Source: Acidobacteriaceae bacterium UBA1307 (GTDB lineage: Bacteria; Acidobacteriota; Terriglobia; Terriglobales; Acidobacteriaceae). From it: a DNA stretch of 18,464 bases. Positions 15,801 through 18,464 of the stretch are shown piece after piece (the stretch's first letter is position 1; each line of letters starts with the position of its first letter). A program made the translations under genes and the position numbers. A model generated the notes under the pieces. That model was not told where the DNA came from and did not search any database. It worked only from the letters and a program-made list of their open reading frames with translations. Where the stretch lies: NCBI GenBank assembly GCA_002307235.1, contig DBTV01000028.1, forward strand, positions 66,846-85,309, written 5' to 3'.

Positions 15801-16451
15801 GTGTACCGCATCAAGTCGCACACCATCGACGGCAACGACTACACGCATCGCATCACCATCTCGGGCGTGTATCACTTCCCGGTAGGTCGCGGACGCGCTC
15901 TGCTCGGCAACACCAACCGTCTTGTGGATTATGCTCTTGGCGGCTGGGAACTCGGCTCACTGTATGTTTATCAGACCGGCTCACCGTGGGGCATGCCATC
16001 CGCGCTTGAGTACAAGCACAATGCGTATGTGAAACGGCGCACCGAAAAAACGGAGTATATCCGTGGAGTTGCCGGTTGCGTCGCAAACACCGACCTGACA
16101 ACAGGCGCATTGTCTGCATACAACAATAACTGGACCGCATCCAATACTTGCTCGCAGAGCGACTTTGTCGTTCGGCCAAGTTACGGTGCTACGGAAAACG
16201 TGGTATACACCGGCATTCGCTTGCCGAGCTACCACCAATTCGACTCCAACCTCGCCAAAAACTTCCCGGTCAAAAACGACTTGAAGCTGCAACTGCGGTT
16301 CGAGGCATTCAACGTGCTGAACCATCCGCTGTGGCAGAAGGGCTATGAGAGTTCCGCCAGCGATGCCTACTTCGGCACGATCAAGAAAGCATCGTGGGGA
16401 CAGAGCAATCTTCCCCGCCAGGTACAGTTGGCGCTGAAGCTCATGTGGTAA
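12888..16451 (+). CDS. Oar-like TonB-dependent outer-membrane receptor
   Basis: A 1187-residue outer-membrane protein that would take up a large ligand, here probably oligosaccharides, using TonB energy. Signal peptide 1-27 (core LSWLLLLTCLLGV). A carboxypeptidase-regulatory/CnaB-like beta-sandwich follows (28-112; GRVLDPTGAAVPSAAIVV, SGVYTVPYLKSGEYRV). Plug domain about 135-250 (VTELPLNGRDPQML, NVLLLDGVSND, FGRGQGGVQDITLKSGTN). A long barrel runs to the C-terminus, ending QLALKLMW with the terminal aromatic residue used in barrel insertion. This layout is typical of the large acidobacterial receptor group, which has no SusD partner. The start is ambiguous: GGAGG lies only three bases before this ATG and 12 before the next ATG (12897). 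Neighbouring GH79 and GH5 genes and shared operators support a glycan role; the substrate is not readable from sequence. Confidence 0.9.
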   Translation: MQLMKSPKILSWLLLLTCLLGVQRIAAQEFTGRVLDPTGAAVPSAAIVVHNILTNEEIATQTNNSGVYTVPYLKSGEYRVSASAPGFESLIKDNITLEVGKTGVVNFSLKVGAASAWVTVEANVALDLGKADRGEVVENARVTELPLNGRDPQMLAVLNAGVVWGNSQSYSQYQRPFDSTQTSMMINGGGAGNNVLLLDGVSNDAGNGNGVTGYVPPVDAVQEFKIITNPYDAQFGRGQGGVQDITLKSGTNQLHGDVYEFARRTWLDSDTWLNDNINSKTPGKATKGQHKLDQYGFELDGPVVFPKLYNGRDKTFFLVQFENWDEKVPNTLVTSVPDPNWIKGDFSNLTYWTGSAYAPITLYDPTSLHYDSASKSYVRNAFTSNNLKNRINSVSQKLLSYYPAPNLTPASGSNPFESNYTAYNPTTDTYRNALAKLDRNFGEKDRLSLRYGYWERWETRSDNGMPGEANSGAEPFGQHGHTFTTDWVHTFSPSLILDFRGSVIVRGNFWHNGPQDFNLASNLGWSGSNMGNHMPYMKPGDNFAYLGNQGANDDVENSLNLLPSVTWIKGNHTFHFGADIRDMQKAIKSSQYGPSFSIDRQWTQQQYNVSDSASGNSIASMLLGYATSGSNSYISQAYWTRHYFAPFIQDDWKVSRRLTVNLGIRYDINMPTTERHNRVDYAFDTTSTNPVDSLINHSLIPNGSALKGQVTFAGVNGNPRSYYATDWKNIQPRVGFAYAARENLVIRGGFGEMFRNPVPGGNTMGWSSTTAFTATQDNGMSPSSTLTNPFPDGIVAPTGSSTGGYTDLGQGPWFINPNYKTPGIWQYSFGIQQQFLKADTLEISYAGSHAFHQDSSDNINHWSSTYQAKCNIEMGGSYHVCDDPTNYATNPFKGISYFSGSDYYTAPTIRYGNLTRAFPQFGDVTEWQLNDNRTTYNSLQVTGIHRQGKDLTLHGTWTWSKMMDTGGYADTVYRIKSHTIDGNDYTHRITISGVYHFPVGRGRALLGNTNRLVDYALGGWELGSLYVYQTGSPWGMPSALEYKHNAYVKRRTEKTEYIRGVAGCVANTDLTTGALSAYNNNWTASNTCSQSDFVVRPSYGATENVVYTGIRLPSYHQFDSNLAKNFPVKNDLKLQLRFEAFNVLNHPLWQKGYESSASDAYFGTIKKASWGQSNLPRQVQLALKLMW

Positions 16452-16467
16452 CTCGCTCGACTCAACC

Positions 16468-16502
16468 GCCCGCGTCTTGTCTGCTCAAGGCGCGGGCTTT
16501 TT
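16468..16502 (+). terminator. Rho-independent terminator after the receptor gene
   Basis: GCCCGCG (16468-16474) pairs with CGCGGGC (16491-16497), continued by a G-U pair and CTTG/CAAG, loop TCTGCT, then five T. It lies 17 bp after the receptor stop and before the GH5 start, so GH5 needs read-through or its own promoter. Confidence 0.85.
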
Positions 16503-16552
16503 CATACAATGCAGAAAGACCGTCCAGGACAAAAACCGATAAGGACAGATCC

Positions 16553-17713
16553 ATGATTTTGAAAAAAATTCATTCCTGTGCAGTGACTCTTTTTTGCCTT
16601 GCTGTGCTGTGCGCCTCGGCGCGAGCCAAAACCTTCACCCCCGATCAACTGCCTCTGGCCACCCGCGGCGCGGAGATTGTGGATGCGCATGGCACCCCGA
16701 TTCGCCTCGTCTCGGTGAACTGGTATGGCTTCGATCAGGGCGAGTATGTTGTAGGCGGGCTTGAACGCGCGCCGCTCGCCGATCTTGCCCGCGAGATTCG
16801 CGCCATGGGCTTCAACTCGGTGCGCCTGCCCTGGGCCAATCAGGTGGTGGAAGACAATCCGGTCGTGCCGAAATATGCTCTGGTCGCCAACCCGCAGTTC
16901 GGGGGCAAGCACGCGCTCGAAATCATGGACGCGGTCGTTGACGCGCTGGCCCACGAAGGGCTGGTCGTCATCCTCGACAACCACACCAGCCGCGCCGACT
17001 GGTGCTGCAACGAGAAGGATGGCAACGGCCTCTGGTACAACCGCGACTATCCCGAGAGCCAGTGGATCAAGGACTGGCAAACGCTCGCGCGCCGCTACAA
17101 GGCGCAGCCCTACGTGGCCGCCGCCGACCTGCGCAACGAACTGCGCAGCGGCGCGCAATGGGGCGGCAACGATCCGGCGCTCGACTGGCACGCGGCCGCC
17201 GAGCGCGGTGGCAACGCCCTGCTCGCCGAAAATCCAAACTTGCTCATCATCGTCGAAGGCACGAAGTATGCGCTCGACTTTGCGGCAGTCGCCACGCTGC
17301 CAGTACGCCTCGCCGTCGACCACCGGCTCATCTACTCGCCGCACAACTATGGCTGGAGCCAGAAGGTGCCACAGAGTTATGAGGAGTTACAACAGAAGCT
17401 CGACAAGGACTGGGGCTGGCTGCGCAGCGGTCCACAGGCCGCACCCATTTGGCTCGGCGAGATCGGCGTCTGCCAGAACCTGGCCGACTGCCGCCAGTAC
17501 GGCGACTGGTTCGCCTATCTGGCACGCTACATCCGCGAGAGCGGCGTGAGCTGGGGCTACTGGGCACTCAACGCCACGCAGTCCAGCGGCTACAGTCGGC
17601 TCTATGGCACCACCGAAGGCTACGGCCTGCTCTCCATCGACTATCAGCACGTCGCCGCGCCGGACGTGCTCAAGCTGCTGGAGCCAGCAGGACTCACACC
17701 GGAAAAGCGGTAA
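16553..17713 (+). CDS. Secreted GH5-family glycoside hydrolase
   Basis: A 386-residue retaining glycosidase of clan A, likely cleaving a beta-linked glucan or related hemicellulose. The start MILKKIHS is chosen from AAGGA seven bases upstream and the signal peptide that follows (1-25, ending ASARA); the frame is open further upstream but would overlap the receptor gene. GH5 marks in order: VNWYGFD (55-61), NSVRLPW with R91, ILDNHTS with H144, acid/base in DLRNELR (N195, E196), YSPHNYGW with H264 and Y266, nucleophile in WLGEIGVC (E303), and SWGYWALN with W337. Two Cys in ADWCCNE and a Cys pair near 307/313 may form disulfides outside the cell. No carbohydrate-binding module is fused. Subfamily and substrate cannot be fixed by eye. 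Confidence 0.85.
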   Translation: MILKKIHSCAVTLFCLAVLCASARAKTFTPDQLPLATRGAEIVDAHGTPIRLVSVNWYGFDQGEYVVGGLERAPLADLAREIRAMGFNSVRLPWANQVVEDNPVVPKYALVANPQFGGKHALEIMDAVVDALAHEGLVVILDNHTSRADWCCNEKDGNGLWYNRDYPESQWIKDWQTLARRYKAQPYVAAADLRNELRSGAQWGGNDPALDWHAAAERGGNALLAENPNLLIIVEGTKYALDFAAVATLPVRLAVDHRLIYSPHNYGWSQKVPQSYEELQQKLDKDWGWLRSGPQAAPIWLGEIGVCQNLADCRQYGDWFAYLARYIRESGVSWGYWALNATQSSGYSRLYGTTEGYGLLSIDYQHVAAPDVLKLLEPAGLTPEKR

Positions 17714-17781
17714 AGCAGGGACCAAGGACTATGGAAACGAGGGAGCAAGAGAACAAGGTTTTCTGAAACCTGTACAGAAAC

Positions 17782-17818
17782 ACAGCGGCCGCTCTTCGCA
17801 TGGAAGAGCGGCCGCTGT
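17782..17818. terminator. Bidirectional terminator, 16-bp perfect stem
   Basis: ACAGCGGCCGCTCTTC (17782-17797) pairs perfectly with GAAGAGCGGCCGCTGT (17803-17818) around GCATG. It lies between the convergent GH5 gene and the last gene. The flanks are only modestly T-rich on either strand. Confidence 0.8.
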
Positions 17819-17839
17819 TCTGTTCGCTGGAACTTTCTT

Positions 17840-18325
17840 TTACGCTTCTGCGGGCAGAACCTCTTCAATTCCTTCCCAGGGTCCGCCCTGAAGCACGAGG
17901 TACTGCAGGTACAGCTCGGCGCCAATGTGATCCGGCGATGCGAGCAAGCTGCGGGCCGCCGCCTGAACGCCTTCCGTGGTCAGCGTCGCGTAGTCGAAGT
18001 CCTCCTCGATCATTCCCTCGGAATGGGGAATGTTGAGCAAGTCAAGAAAGTGGATAATCACGGCTCGATGCGCGTGGAGAAGATACCTCTTCAGCAAGTC
18101 ATCCACCATCGGGTCAGGCAGTGCCAGGGTTGCCGCCGTCCAGTTGACCAGTCGTTCCGTCGAGCTTTTGCGGACAAAAACCTCGCGCAGATTTTTTGTT
18201 TTGGCGAGAGAGGCAATCATGAACTGCTTTTCTGGCCCCTTGCACTCCGCCCAGAAAACCTGACAGACGGCGACGCGAATTTCATTGGACAACTGTCGCC
18301 AAACACGATTTGTAGAAACGGACAT
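17840..18325 (-). CDS. Conserved-looking protein of unknown function
   Basis: 161 residues, not recognised. The start MSVSTNRVWRQL is chosen because AGGAG lies about 10 nt upstream; the frame is open back to 18463 but that part has no coding character. The product looks soluble and largely helical, with no signal peptide or membrane span. Visible features: an N-terminal segment with WRQLSNEIRVAVCQVFW, a helix LPDPMVDDLLKRYLLHAH, an acidic stretch SEGMIEEDFDYA, and a C-terminal LYLQYLVLQGGPWEG. Base composition and codon use agree with a genuine gene (GC-rich third positions), and it ends at a bidirectional terminator. No function is proposed. Confidence 0.65.
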   Translation of the reverse strand: MSVSTNRVWRQLSNEIRVAVCQVFWAECKGPEKQFMIASLAKTKNLREVFVRKSSTERLVNWTAATLALPDPMVDDLLKRYLLHAHRAVIIHFLDLLNIPHSEGMIEEDFDYATLTTEGVQAAARSLLASPDHIGAELYLQYLVLQGGPWEGIEEVLPAEA

Positions 18326-18464
18326 CAGCGGTTCTCTCCTACGTTGAATCTGAAGTATCAACTTTGATGATAGCGGTTGCGGAAAAAGATTGTGCGCGCA
18401 GCCCCGTACTTTCTGCCCGCGAGCTGTGTTGTGGGAGTTGATAACGTAGGATATTTTTCGCACA
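18326..18464 (-). promoter_or_regulatory. Upstream region of the unknown gene, to the window edge
   Basis: On the minus strand TATCAT (18367-18372 read in reverse) is a fair -10 box about 45 nt before the start, with no clear -35. It lies inside an inverted repeat TATCA/TGATA (18356-18360/18368-18372) that could bind a regulator. Confidence 0.3.

Noticed and set aside
16394..16552. 53-codon upstream extension of the GH5 enzyme
   Set aside because: It overlaps the receptor 3' end and its terminator; the signal peptide starts at 16553.
17785..17816. Two NotI-type GCGGCCGC words suggesting cloning vector or linker sequence
   Set aside because: They are the two arms of one perfect terminator-like hairpin between convergent native genes; nothing else vector-like is present.

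Overview
The window looks like a chromosomal segment from a soil acidobacterium (Acidobacteriota, probably class Terriglobia/family Acidobacteriaceae). This is inferred from four things: GC-rich coding sequence, an Oar-type TonB-dependent receptor with an N-terminal carboxypeptidase-regulatory-like domain and no SusD partner, a GH79 enzyme like the one characterised from Acidobacterium capsulatum, and intergenic palindromes with TTCA/TGAA cores. No rRNA, tRNA, CRISPR array, transposase or integrase was found.

Layout. 1-582 is the 3' end of a beta-ketoacyl-ACP synthase II gene (fabF type), closed by a textbook terminator. 695-962 is a non-coding cluster of short palindromes bounded by direct repeats. 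A Yip1-family membrane protein (minus) and a secreted PL4-type rhamnogalacturonan lyase (plus) diverge from about 1733-1979. A block of hairpins, including an 18-bp perfect bidirectional terminator, separates the lyase from a convergent exported protein with a Lys/Ala/Pro/Asp repeat linker and an M15-peptidase-like C-terminal domain. Next on the minus strand come a small exported protein consisting of little more than a TonB-C-like domain, a HAD phosphatase, a three-PAS GGDEF-EAL protein immediately upstream of the HAD gene, and a divergent type II thymidine kinase. From about 10.9 to 17.7 kb the plus strand carries a glycan-degradation block: a Tat-exported GH79 glycosidase (beta-glucuronidase-like), a 1187-residue TonB-dependent receptor, and a secreted GH5 glycosidase. 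A convergent small protein of unknown function ends the window.

How the genes work together. The GH79 and receptor genes have separate promoters but share GalR/LacI-type operator-like palindromes (consensus GTGnAAnCGnTTnCAC). There is one just downstream of the GH79 -10 box and two, with centres 32 bp apart, in the receptor leader. The reading is a sugar-responsive regulon in which exported GH79 and GH5 enzymes trim a uronate-containing or hemicellulosic polysaccharide and the receptor imports the oligosaccharides. The regulator is not in the window. The PL4 lyase points to pectin use, but its promoter region shows no matching operator. The remaining genes (lipid synthesis, c-di-GMP turnover, nucleotide salvage) look like ordinary chromosomal background.

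The points most worth a second look are the shared operator set, a His-to-Glu change at a catalytic position of the PL4 lyase, the M15-like domain on a repetitive linker, the altered P-loop and zinc site of the thymidine kinase, and the palindromic repeat clusters.
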